Origin: Clostridia bacterium
GTDB lineage: Bacteria; Bacillota; Clostridia; Christensenellales; Aristaeellaceae
Direction: 5' to 3'
Length of the DNA: 48,702 nucleotides
Assembly: GCA_017434085.1 (NCBI GenBank)
Contig: JAFRFY010000174.1
Coordinates: 1 to 48,702, forward strand
In this document: positions 34,790-42,142 of the stretch, piece by piece
Numbering within the stretch: the stretch's first letter is position 1
Layout of the letters: every line of letters begins with the position of its first letter
The notes under the pieces: model-generated
What the model was told of the DNA's origin: nothing
Seen by the model: the letters and a program-made list of their open reading frames with translations, nothing else
Database searches by the model: none
Translations under genes and position numbers: made by a program

Positions 34790-34818
34790 GTGACAGGACA
34801 GCGGTTTTGTGATATAAT
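34790..34818 (+). promoter_or_regulatory. Promoter of the GGDEF gene
   Basis: GTGACA (34790-34795), 17 bp, TATAAT (34813-34818) with a TG extension at 34810. It lies back to back with the frr promoter. Confidence 0.7.
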
Positions 34819-34886
34819 TGCATGTAAGTTGTGATGATAATATGGTGGATAATGGGCTTTTTAAAGCGGAAGGGAATACAATATCG

Positions 34887-36260
34887 ATGGAAAACAGGAA
34901 AAAAAGGACCCGGGGCATACCGATCAACGCGGTCACGGTGCCGGTGGCGATCACGCTGGCGGTGCTGCACGTGCTGATCGTGGTGTCGATTTTGATGGTC
35001 AACCGCGCCAGCGGCGACATTTCGGACACCATGTCGAACACCTCCATGTACCTTGAGGACGCCACCGCGCTCCAGGCGGGCTCGAGCGTGATGTCGGAGA
35101 CCTCCTCCGCCTTCGTGCTGACCCCGGTGCTGGAGGACGGCACGGTGAACACGGGGCCGCTGATGAGCTACATCGCCGAGCTGGGTGTCCCCCGCCGGGG
35201 CGACGACGTGCTTAAAAAGTTCGAGGACCGGGAGATCAGCGACGCGGGCCGGGAGGCGCTGGAGTTGGCCGCAGAGACCGCCGATCACATGTACGAGACG
35301 CAGATCCACGCCATATCGCTGATCCGGTCGGTGTACCCGCTGCCGGACGCGCCCCAGTTCGCCCCGCTGCCGGAGGTTCAGCTGACCGCCGAGGAGCTGG
35401 CCATGCCCGACGCGGCCCGGCTGGAGCTGGCGGCCAATATGATGATCAGCATGGACTACGCGCGCTCCAAGCAGATCATCTCCGAGAGCATCAACGCCTG
35501 CGTGGCGGAGATCCGCAGCGCCGCCTACGCCAAGGCCGCCGTGATGGGCCGCAGGCTGGGCATACTGCGCACGATACTGTGGGTCGTCACCGGGACCATC
35601 GTGCTTTTGCTGGCGTGCTTCTTCCTGACGCTGTATCTGGAGCTGGTGTTCCCCCTCAACAGGTGCTCCCGGCTGATCGCCTCCAACGATTCGCTGGACG
35701 AGGGCAAGGGCCTGCGGGAGGTGCGGGTGCTGGCCTCCGCCTACAACGCGCTGCTCAAGCGCCGCGACGCGCTGGACGCCATACTGCGCTCCGCCGCCGA
35801 GACCGACGCGCTGACCAACCTGCCCAACCGCTACCGCTTTGAGCAGTACCTGCTGGAGTCCGGCGAGCGCGGCTACTCCATGGCGGTGTTCCTGTTTGAC
35901 ATCAACTACCTCAAGCAGACCAACGACAGCCAGGGCCACCTGGCCGGGGACAAGCTCATCCGCGACGCCGCGGAGTGCATCTCCACCTGCTTCGGCAGCG
36001 GCCCCGACGAGAACTGCTTCCGCTTCGGCGGGGACGAGTTCGCCGCCATCATCAAGAACTGCGACGAGCAGGTCATCCGCGGGAAGATCCGCCGCTTCGA
36101 GGAGATGCAGCTGGAGAAGGGCGTCAGCATCTCCATGGGCTACGCCTACGCCAAGGATGTGGGCGAGACCACCTTCAAGAAGCTGCTCGACGAGGCCGAC
36201 CAGAAGATGTACACCCGGAAGAAGGCGTATCATCAGGAGTGCGAGGAGCACAGGGAATAA
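34887..36260 (+). CDS. Membrane diguanylate cyclase (GGDEF)
   Basis: Predicted to make cyclic di-GMP. 457 residues from the ATG at 34887: membrane helix 1 (about 12-34), an extracytoplasmic helical sensor of about 175 residues, membrane helix 2 (about 222-246), then GGDEF. Key motifs: LTNLPNRYRFEQYL, VFLFDINYLKQTND and FRFGGDEFAA (GGDEF at 381-385). The product-inhibition RxxD site is not present before GGDEF (GPDENC instead). The start is uncertain: an in-frame ATG at 34842 is also possible, and the ribosome site is weak for both. Confidence 0.9.
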   Translation: MENRKKRTRGIPINAVTVPVAITLAVLHVLIVVSILMVNRASGDISDTMSNTSMYLEDATALQAGSSVMSETSSAFVLTPVLEDGTVNTGPLMSYIAELGVPRRGDDVLKKFEDREISDAGREALELAAETADHMYETQIHAISLIRSVYPLPDAPQFAPLPEVQLTAEELAMPDAARLELAANMMISMDYARSKQIISESINACVAEIRSAAYAKAAVMGRRLGILRTILWVVTGTIVLLLACFFLTLYLELVFPLNRCSRLIASNDSLDEGKGLREVRVLASAYNALLKRRDALDAILRSAAETDALTNLPNRYRFEQYLLESGERGYSMAVFLFDINYLKQTNDSQGHLAGDKLIRDAAECISTCFGSGPDENCFRFGGDEFAAIIKNCDEQVIRGKIRRFEEMQLEKGVSISMGYAYAKDVGETTFKKLLDEADQKMYTRKKAYHQECEEHRE

Positions 36261-36298
36261 CAGTTACGTCACAGTGACGATATCGAGGAGTGAAGCAA

Positions 36299-38566
36299 AT
36301 GATCAAGCTGTACGATGGCGGCATCTACCTCGTCAACGGCGCGGACATCTGCGCGGACCCTGCGGAGGTCCGGCAAAAGACCGGCGTGGCGCCGGACAGG
36401 GCTTCGGCGGTCAGGGGCACCATGGCCTACGGCATCCTTGAGGCCCACAACACCTCCGGCGACATGGACAACCTGCGCCTGAGGTTCGATTCCATGACCT
36501 CCCACGACATCACCTACGTGGGCATCATACAGACCGCCCGCGCCTCGGGCATGACGGCCTTCCCGCTGCCCTACGCGCTCACCAACTGCCACAACAGCCT
36601 GTGCGCGGTGGGCGGGACCATCAACGAGGACGACCACAAGTTCGCGCTGTCCGCGGCGCACAGGTACGGCGGCATCTACGTGCCCACCAACCTGGCCAAC
36701 ATCCACTCCTACAACCGGGAGACCATGGCCGGGTGCGGCCGGATGATACTGGGCTCCGACAGCCACACCCGCTACGGCGCCATCGGCACCATGGCCGTGG
36801 GCGAGGGCGGCGGCGAGCTGGCCAAGCAGCTCGTGGGCCGGACCTACGATTTCGCCCGCCCCGGCGTGGTTGCCGTGTACCTGACCGGGTCTCCCCGGCC
36901 CGGCGTGGGGCCGCACGACGTGGCGCTGTCCATCGTGGGCGCGGTGTACAAGAACGGCTACGTCAAGAACAGGGTGATGGAGTTCGTGGGCCCCGGCGTC
37001 GCCGGACTCTCCATGGAGTACCGGAACGCCGTGGACGTCATGACCACCGAGACCACCTGCTGGTCGTCGATCTGGGTCACGGACGACAAGACCAGGAATT
37101 ATCTGACGATCCACGGGCGTCCCGAGGCTTATAAGGAATTGAAGCCCGCGGATGTCGCCTGGTACGACGGCTGCGTGTACGTGGACCTGTCCCGAGTGGA
37201 GTGCACCGTCGCCATGCCGATGCACCCGTCGAACACCTTCACCATCCGGGAGCTGCTCCAAAACGCCGCCGACATACTCCACGAGGTGGAGGACGCCGCC
37301 AACCGGCAGATCAAGGGCGCGCGGATGGACATCGCCTCGAAGTATCACGACGGCGGCATCTGGGTGGAGCAGGGCGAGATCGCGGGCTGCGCCGGGGGCA
37401 CGTTCGAGAACATCTGCGCCGCGGCGGACATACTGCGGGGGCAGAGCACCGGCAACGGGGCCTTCTCGCTGAGCGTGTACCCGGGCTCCATGCCCGCGCT
37501 GGCGGAGCTGATGCGCAACGGCCGCGCCGCCGACCTGATCGCGGCGGGGGTCATCATGCGCGAGTGCTTCTGCGGGCCGTGCTTCGGCGCGGGCGACTGT
37601 CCCGCCAACGGCGAGTTCTCCATACGCCACACCACCCGCAACTTCCCCAACCGCGAGGGCAGCAAACCCGGCGAGGGGCAGATGAGCGCCGTGGCGCTGA
37701 TGGACGCCCGGTCCATCGCGGCCACCGCCCGAAACGGCGGCAGGCTGACCGCGGCGACCGACATCGACGTTAAATACACCGACCCCGAGTACCACTACGA
37801 CGCCGGCATCTACGCAAAGCGCGTGTACAACGGCTGGGGCCATCCCGAGCCGGAGCACGCATTGAAGTTCGGCCCGAACATCAAGGACTGGCCCGACATG
37901 CCCGCGCTGACCGACGACCTGCTGGTGAAGATCTGCAGCTACATCACCGACCCGGTGACCACCACCGACGAGCTGATCCCCTCCGGCGAGACGTCGGCCT
38001 ACCGCTCCAACCCCGAGCGCTTGAGCGCGTTCGCGCTGTCCCGCCGCGACCCGCAGTACGTGCCCCGGAGCAAGGCGATGCGGCAGATCGAGCGCGACCG
38101 CCGCGCCGGGAAGGGCCTGCCGGAGGAAGTGAAGGCCGTGTACGCCGCGCTGACCAAGGCCGGGATCGCCACCGACCCCGAACACACCGACATCGGCTCC
38201 GCCATATTCGCCAACATGCCCGGCGACGGCTCCGCCCGCGAGCAGGCGGCCTCCTGCCAGCGCGTGATGGGCGGAAGCGCCAACTTCGCCAAACAGTACG
38301 CCACCAAGCGGTATCGCTCCAACTGCATCAACTGGGGCATGACGCCGTTCCTGATGGCGCATCCCGAGGTATTCGAGCTGGGCGACTACATCTTCGTGCC
38401 CGGCATCCGCAACGCCGTGCTGGAGAACGCCGACCGCATCCTCGCCTACGCCGTCAAGCCCGACGGCGCCGTGACCGCCTTTGAGGTGTCCACCGGTCCC
38501 CTGACCGAGCCCGAGCGGCAGATCATCGCGGACGGGTGCCTGATCAATTATTATCGGGACAGGTGA
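36299..38566 (+). CDS. Aconitase-family hydratase, YbhJ type
   Basis: 755-residue homologue of the uncharacterised E. coli YbhJ branch of the aconitase superfamily. Visible marks are ALTNCHNSL, ILGSDSHTRYGAIGTMAVGEGGGEL and ECFCGPCFGAGDCPANGEFS, whose cysteines could hold the 4Fe-4S cluster. The final region (GSANFAKQYATKRYRSNCINWGM) corresponds to the swivelling domain. Substrate unknown. GAGGAG is 8 nt before the ATG at 36299; a GTG at 36290 overlaps it. It follows the GGDEF gene by 38 nt and may share its transcript. Confidence 0.9.
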   Translation: MIKLYDGGIYLVNGADICADPAEVRQKTGVAPDRASAVRGTMAYGILEAHNTSGDMDNLRLRFDSMTSHDITYVGIIQTARASGMTAFPLPYALTNCHNSLCAVGGTINEDDHKFALSAAHRYGGIYVPTNLANIHSYNRETMAGCGRMILGSDSHTRYGAIGTMAVGEGGGELAKQLVGRTYDFARPGVVAVYLTGSPRPGVGPHDVALSIVGAVYKNGYVKNRVMEFVGPGVAGLSMEYRNAVDVMTTETTCWSSIWVTDDKTRNYLTIHGRPEAYKELKPADVAWYDGCVYVDLSRVECTVAMPMHPSNTFTIRELLQNAADILHEVEDAANRQIKGARMDIASKYHDGGIWVEQGEIAGCAGGTFENICAAADILRGQSTGNGAFSLSVYPGSMPALAELMRNGRAADLIAAGVIMRECFCGPCFGAGDCPANGEFSIRHTTRNFPNREGSKPGEGQMSAVALMDARSIAATARNGGRLTAATDIDVKYTDPEYHYDAGIYAKRVYNGWGHPEPEHALKFGPNIKDWPDMPALTDDLLVKICSYITDPVTTTDELIPSGETSAYRSNPERLSAFALSRRDPQYVPRSKAMRQIERDRRAGKGLPEEVKAVYAALTKAGIATDPEHTDIGSAIFANMPGDGSAREQAASCQRVMGGSANFAKQYATKRYRSNCINWGMTPFLMAHPEVFELGDYIFVPGIRNAVLENADRILAYAVKPDGAVTAFEVSTGPLTEPERQIIADGCLINYYRDR

Positions 38567-38569
38567 GTT

Positions 38570-38629
38570 AACACAGGGGACGGTTCTATGCGTCCAAGGA
38601 TTTGGACACATGGAACCGTCCCTTGTGTT
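38570..38629. repeat. Imperfect palindrome 1, GGGACGGTT type
   Basis: A 60-bp near-perfect inverted repeat (AACACAGGGGACGGTTC with GAACCGTCCCTTGTGTT, inner TATG/CATG and GTCC/GGAC) immediately after the YbhJ-type gene. It resembles REP-type palindromes moved by TnpA-REP transposases. It may also act as a terminator, though there is no T-tract. A diverged relative is at 40291-40344. Confidence 0.75.
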
Positions 38630-38639
38630 CATATGCCGG

Positions 38640-38858
38640 TCAGACCGGAGGCTTGGGGTTATTTGTTCGGCCAAGCAGATAATCGATTGAGGTATTATAT
38701 ATATCAGCCAATTGTATGAGAATATCCGTGGGTATGTCCCGATAACCCTGTTCATATCGAAAGTACTGAGGCTGCTTCATGCCCAGCTTTTCTGCCACAT
38801 CTTTTTGAGTCAAGTCATGGTCTTCTCTCAGTTCTCGAATACGCCGATAATACGCCAT
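38640..38858 (-). CDS. Small XRE-family transcriptional regulator
   Basis: 72-residue lambda-repressor-like helix-turn-helix: IRELREDHDLTQKDVAEKLGMKQPQYFRYEQG, then PTDILIQLADIYNTSIDYLLGRT. The ATG at 38858 follows GGGGAG; the longer frame upstream runs through the operator region. It probably represses itself and the divergent small membrane-protein gene through the paired 16-bp palindromes. Visibly less GC-rich than the flanking core genes. Confidence 0.9.
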   Translation of the reverse strand: MAYYRRIRELREDHDLTQKDVAEKLGMKQPQYFRYEQGYRDIPTDILIQLADIYNTSIDYLLGRTNNPKPPV

Positions 38859-38874
38859 GCAATTATTCTCCCCA

Positions 38875-38945
38875 ATTACCGATTGGTTATATTGACAATA
38901 GCGTAAAAAGGGATTATAATGTCCTTGATATAACCATATGGTTAT
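38875..38945. promoter_or_regulatory. Divergent promoter region with two 16-bp operators
   Basis: Plus-strand promoter TTGACA (38892-38897), 17 bp, TATAAT (38915-38920), a perfect consensus. The overlapping ATTATAAT also reads as a minus-strand TATAAT (38918-38913) towards the XRE gene. O2, ATAACCATATGGTTAT (38930-38945), is a perfect palindrome. O1, ATTACCGATTGGTTAT (38875-38890), matches it at 11 of 16 positions. O1 abuts the -35 and O2 lies just past the plus-strand start, 55 bp centre to centre. Confidence 0.75.
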
Positions 38946-38987
38946 TGATAAGAACGGCATGATATGATTTTGGGAGGGCAAAGAAGA

Positions 38988-39251
38988 ATGAACAATAAGT
39001 ATGGATATGAAGGCAGCGAATCTTTTCGTCCCTTGTCACCCTGGGCGTATGTAGGGTATGCGCTGCTATTCTGTATACCCCTCGTTGGACAAATCTTCCT
39101 CATAGTTTTTTCATTCAGCGACAAGAACATCAACAGGCGCAACTATGCTCGTTCCTATTGGTGTATGCTGATCATTGCCCTGATAATCTATGCTGTCGCT
39201 CTTGCTGCTGGTTATAGAAGATTCCCGACTTTGTACAGTCGCTATTTTTAA
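38988..39251 (+). CDS. Small two-helix membrane protein
   Basis: Not recognised. 87 residues with two membrane helices (about 21-42 and 60-78) joined by a polar loop (SFSDKNINRRNYAR) and an aromatic-rich basic C-terminus. GGGAGG lies about 10 nt before the ATG at 38988. Transcribed from the consensus promoter between the two operators, so probably under XRE control. Confidence 0.75.
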   Translation: MNNKYGYEGSESFRPLSPWAYVGYALLFCIPLVGQIFLIVFSFSDKNINRRNYARSYWCMLIIALIIYAVALAAGYRRFPTLYSRYF

Positions 39252-39360
39252 TATACACACTTATGACGCATCGCTTATTCTGTTAACCGGCGGGAATAAG
39301 AAGCCGGGTTGAACAGTAAGATCTTATCTGACAACTATTGTTGGAAGGGAGACTCCCGCA

Positions 39361-40260
39361 ATGAAGAGAATGCTTGTGGTTATTATCATGATGGCATTGA
39401 TGCTGTTTTCACTTGTCCAGGCCTCTGTCACCGCCCTTGCGGAAGACTGGACCTGCCCTGCCTGTGGTTCGGCGACATCCGGCAATTTCTGCAGCAACTG
39501 TGGAACGGCAAAACCCTCTGCGGAATGGGCCTGTCCCAATTGCGGAACCACCACGACCGGCAATTTCTGCAATAATTGCGGTACAGCAAGGCCGACGGGT
39601 GAGGCGAAGACCGTCAGAAAGAGCAGCGGCACCGTCATTGCCAAGAAGGGGGACAAGAGCGACACCGTGAAGATAATTCAGGAGGCGCTCGTCCATTTGG
39701 GCTATTTCAAGGGAAAGGTTGACGGTCAGTACGGCAAGAAACTGAAAGCGGCGGTGAAGAAATACCAGCATGATAACTACCTGGAAGAAACAGGCATCGT
39801 TGACAGTATCACCTTCGATGAACTCAAGGCCGTCTATGATTCGCTGAATGGCGGCTCAAATCAGGCCTCTGAACAGAAGTCAGGCGCCGGGCGAAACACC
39901 GGCTCTGCCGAAGAGATATCCCTGCGGGAGGGCAAGTACGTCATTGGCAAGGAGATCGCCGCGGGCATATACAAACTGACCTGCACAGGAACCGCCGGAT
40001 CGGATATGAAGGACGCTTATGGCGCGATAGGCGGTGCGCTGGACGCTCTGGACGGTAATCAGGGCTATGGCTCCATGCTCGACGCCTATGGCAGTATGTT
40101 CGAAGCGCTTGGAGGAATGACGGTTCAGATATTGGGGGACTTTGGAGACGTGCTGAATACCTGGACGCTGAAAGTCGGCGATAGCATGAACATAACGCTG
40201 GAAGAAGGGACGGCGCTGTCAATCAGTGATGGGAGCTGTCGTATAAGTCTGGCAGGATAA
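39361..40260 (+). CDS. Exported protein with two zinc ribbons and a peptidoglycan-binding-like domain
   Basis: 299 residues. Signal peptide to about residue 27. Two CxxC-x8-CxxC zinc ribbons (C32/C35/C44/C47 and C58/C61/C70/C73). A peptidoglycan-binding type 1 domain (about 97-150: GDKSDTVKIIQEALVHLGYFKGKVDGQYG). A C-terminal beta-rich domain (about 180-299) with GKEIAAGIYKL and a Gly/Asp/Tyr-rich loop. Zinc ribbons are normally cytoplasmic, so their place after a signal peptide is unusual. GGGAG precedes the ATG. Confidence 0.85.
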   Translation: MKRMLVVIIMMALMLFSLVQASVTALAEDWTCPACGSATSGNFCSNCGTAKPSAEWACPNCGTTTTGNFCNNCGTARPTGEAKTVRKSSGTVIAKKGDKSDTVKIIQEALVHLGYFKGKVDGQYGKKLKAAVKKYQHDNYLEETGIVDSITFDELKAVYDSLNGGSNQASEQKSGAGRNTGSAEEISLREGKYVIGKEIAAGIYKLTCTGTAGSDMKDAYGAIGGALDALDGNQGYGSMLDAYGSMFEALGGMTVQILGDFGDVLNTWTLKVGDSMNITLEEGTALSISDGSCRISLAG

Positions 40261-40290
40261 AAGAGGAAGGGAAAACTACGGTATTCAAAT

Positions 40291-40344
40291 GCAAGGGACG
40301 ATTTTGTGTGTGCTAAGATACAGACACACAAAACAGTCCCTTGT
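40291..40344. repeat. Imperfect palindrome 2, diverged copy of the one at 38570
   Basis: CAAGGGACGATTTTGTGTGT (40292-40311) faces ACACACAAAACAGTCCCTTG (40324-40343). It shares the outer GGGACG...GTCCCTTGT with palindrome 1. It follows the zinc-ribbon gene, so the two palindromes bracket the 1.7-kb island. Confidence 0.7.
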
Positions 40345-40360
40345 ATTCTGTCAACAGGGC

Positions 40361-40439
40361 GGACGCCATGAACGGCGTCCCTACGGAGGGATTTGTACCG
40401 ACATAGTCCCTACTCCCTACTGCCTACTCCCTACTCCCT
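40361..40439. repeat. Stacked repeats: GGACGCC hairpin and AGGGAGT heptamer array
   Basis: A GGACGCC-ATGAA-CGGCGTCC hairpin followed by CTACGG (40362-40386), then pyrimidine-strand heptamers CTACTCC/CTACTGC (40404-40439). With palindrome 2 just upstream, three unrelated repeat kinds lie side by side. Confidence 0.7.
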
Positions 40440-40443
40440 CCAA

Positions 40444-40480
40444 AAAACCGCCGCACCCCGGCCAGGGGTGTGGCGGTTTT
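40444..40480 (-). terminator. Terminator of the secreted-protein gene
   Basis: AAAACCGCCGCACCCC pairs with GGGGTGTGGCGGTTTT with one G-U-type mismatch; on the minus strand it is followed by TT. It lies 10 nt past the stop of the 40491-41339 gene. Confidence 0.85.
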
Positions 40481-40490
40481 CGTTCATCGT

Positions 40491-41339
40491 TCAATCCGCG
40501 TACGGCACGAACTCGAATACGTCGCTCTCGGGGATGTCGTTGACCTTCCAGCCCCAGTCGTCGTAATTCCAGTCGATATCCAGCGTGCCGGCATGGCCGT
40601 CGGGGGTTACGAAGGCGGCCTGTTGCCGCTTATCTGAGCCGGTGATGAATATCCGGTCGCCGGGCTCGAGGGTGGCGGGCTTGCCGTCGAGAGTGCAGGG
40701 CACCTCGGCCTTGAGGGTCAGGCCGGTGTATTCGTCCCATTCCTCGCCGGGGGCGGGGGCCTCGCGTGTCCACCAGCCGTCGTCGGCGATCTCGAACAGC
40801 CCGTCCGGGGAGAGCTTCAGCGTGCGCTCGACGAAGTACGTGCCCAGCACGTCCTGGGTGCCGCACAGCGTCACCGTGCCCGCGTCGGGGTCCGCGGCGG
40901 TCAGGGAGCCGTAGCCCCACTTGTAGTAGCCCTCGCCGTTCTCACCGCGCTCGATGTCCCGAAACAGCGCCGGGGCGAGCCGGTCGCCCATCCAGTGCAG
41001 GCACCAGGTGTAGTAGTCGTCGGACATCACGTCGCCCCAGGCGAATATCTCCATCCGCCCGTCGCCGTCCAGGTCCGCCACCCAGCCGTTGCCGCCCCAG
41101 GCGATGCCGGTCTCGAAGCGGACCGTCGCGCCGTCCGCGCCGGTGACCTCCACCACCAGCGCGCCGTAGTCGCCGGGGGTCATGACCCAGCGGACCTCCT
41201 CCGCCGCGCCGTCGCCGTCCAGGTCGACGGAGGCCGCCTCGCCCTCCTTGAGCGTCACGCCGCCCGGCAGCGCCGCCTCCGCCGACGCGCACGCGCAGAG
41301 GATCAGCATGAGGGTCATTATCCATGACAGTTGCTTCAT
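40491..41339 (-). CDS. Secreted protein with calcium-loop-like DLDGDG motifs
   Basis: Not assigned. 282 residues; signal peptide of about 20 residues, with Cys at positions 15 and 17 (LILCACASAEA), so a lipoprotein is possible but the lipobox is poor. Two DLDGDG motifs (VDLDGDGAAEEV at about 38 and ADLDGDGRMEIF at about 88) are the FG-GAP/VCBS-type calcium loops seen in surface proteins. The C-terminal part has an SH3-like look (LDGKPATLEPGDRIFI). Confidence 0.82.
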   Translation of the reverse strand: MKQLSWIMTLMLILCACASAEAALPGGVTLKEGEAASVDLDGDGAAEEVRWVMTPGDYGALVVEVTGADGATVRFETGIAWGGNGWVADLDGDGRMEIFAWGDVMSDDYYTWCLHWMGDRLAPALFRDIERGENGEGYYKWGYGSLTAADPDAGTVTLCGTQDVLGTYFVERTLKLSPDGLFEIADDGWWTREAPAPGEEWDEYTGLTLKAEVPCTLDGKPATLEPGDRIFITGSDKRQQAAFVTPDGHAGTLDIDWNYDDWGWKVNDIPESDVFEFVPYAD

Positions 41340-41404
41340 GGGAATCCCGCCTTTCGTTTTTATATTGGACGGTTAACATGGCAAAAGGTTCCATGGGCGC
41401 GGGG

Positions 41405-41995
41405 TCAGCCGCCGAACATGCCTTTGACGAAGATCTCGATGCCTATGGCGATCAGTATCACGCCGCCCAGTATGGAGGCCCTGCCGGCGAGCCGCGTGCC
41501 GAAGCGCTGGCCGATGCGCAGGCCGACGGCGCAGATGGCGAAGGTCACCCCGGCGATGATGAGGCTGGCGGAAAAGGCCTGGGCCGCGTGGTACTCCGCG
41601 ATGGTGAAGCCCACCGACAGCGCGTCGATGGAGGTGGCCACGCCCTGCATCGCCAGTACGCCGGGGCTGAGGGCGATGTCCTCCTCCGAGGCTTCGCCGC
41701 CGCGGATGCCCTCGATGAGCATCTTGCTGCCGATCAAAGCCAGAAGCGCCAGCGCGATCCACGGTATCGCCCTCTGGAACGCCGTGAACGCCTCCGCGAT
41801 GGCGTGCACGCAGAACCACCCGATCATGGGCATCAGAAACTGGAAAAACGCGAACGTCAGCGGTATGGCCAGGCGCTGGCCGCGGGACATCCGCGGGGCG
41901 TTCAGCCCGTTGGCCATCGATACGGAAAAAGCGTCCATGGCCAGGCCCACGCCCAGCAGGACGCTGTTGATGATGAATGCCGCCAGCTTGCCCAT
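41405..41995 (-). CDS. mntP: MntP-type manganese efflux pump
   Basis: 196-residue membrane protein of the DUF204/MntP family, with the duplicated motifs GLAMDAFSVSMANG (about 17-30) and ATSIDALSVGF (about 118) whose Asp residues line the transport path. About six helices. No yybP-ykoY riboswitch could be fitted in its leader of about 55 nt; a palindrome at the predicted start site suggests a protein repressor or activator instead. Confidence 0.9.
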   Translation of the reverse strand: MGKLAAFIINSVLLGVGLAMDAFSVSMANGLNAPRMSRGQRLAIPLTFAFFQFLMPMIGWFCVHAIAEAFTAFQRAIPWIALALLALIGSKMLIEGIRGGEASEEDIALSPGVLAMQGVATSIDALSVGFTIAEYHAAQAFSASLIIAGVTFAICAVGLRIGQRFGTRLAGRASILGGVILIAIGIEIFVKGMFGG

Positions 41996-42040
41996 GCGTT
42001 TTCCCCCGATCCTCCCCCGCGGCGGGGCTGTCGCGGAGGG

Positions 42041-42086
42041 TATGGCATACCAAAGATTATAAACCGTACCGGGGGAAAATGCAAGG
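42041..42086 (-). promoter_or_regulatory. mntP promoter with palindrome at the start site
   Basis: Minus-strand TTGCAT, 17 bp, TATAAT (42063-42058). The predicted start near 42051 falls in GGTATGGCATACC (42041-42053), a 13-bp palindrome well placed for a metal-sensing regulator of the MntR/DtxR kind; that link is inference. Confidence 0.5.
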
Positions 42087-42142
42087 CAAATCGGGGTGAA
42101 ATGTGCAGGCCGTATCGGGGTGAAATGTGCAGGCCGTAGCCC
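42067..42142. repeat. 24-bp tandem duplication plus heptamers
   Basis: TCGGGGTGAAATGTGCAGGC-type units at 42091-42114 and 42115-42138 are identical over 24 bp. A degenerate third lies at 42067-42090. They run straight into CCCCTACTCCC heptamer sequence that supplies the last codons and stop of the next gene. Confidence 0.85.

Noticed and set aside
38570-38629. Simple Rho-independent terminator after the YbhJ-type gene
   Set aside because: No T-tract, and a diverged copy exists at 40291; better described as a repeat that may also terminate.
41996-42057. yybP-ykoY manganese riboswitch before mntP
   Set aside because: The leader is too short and lacks the conserved loop sequences; a palindrome at the start site is the only clear signal.
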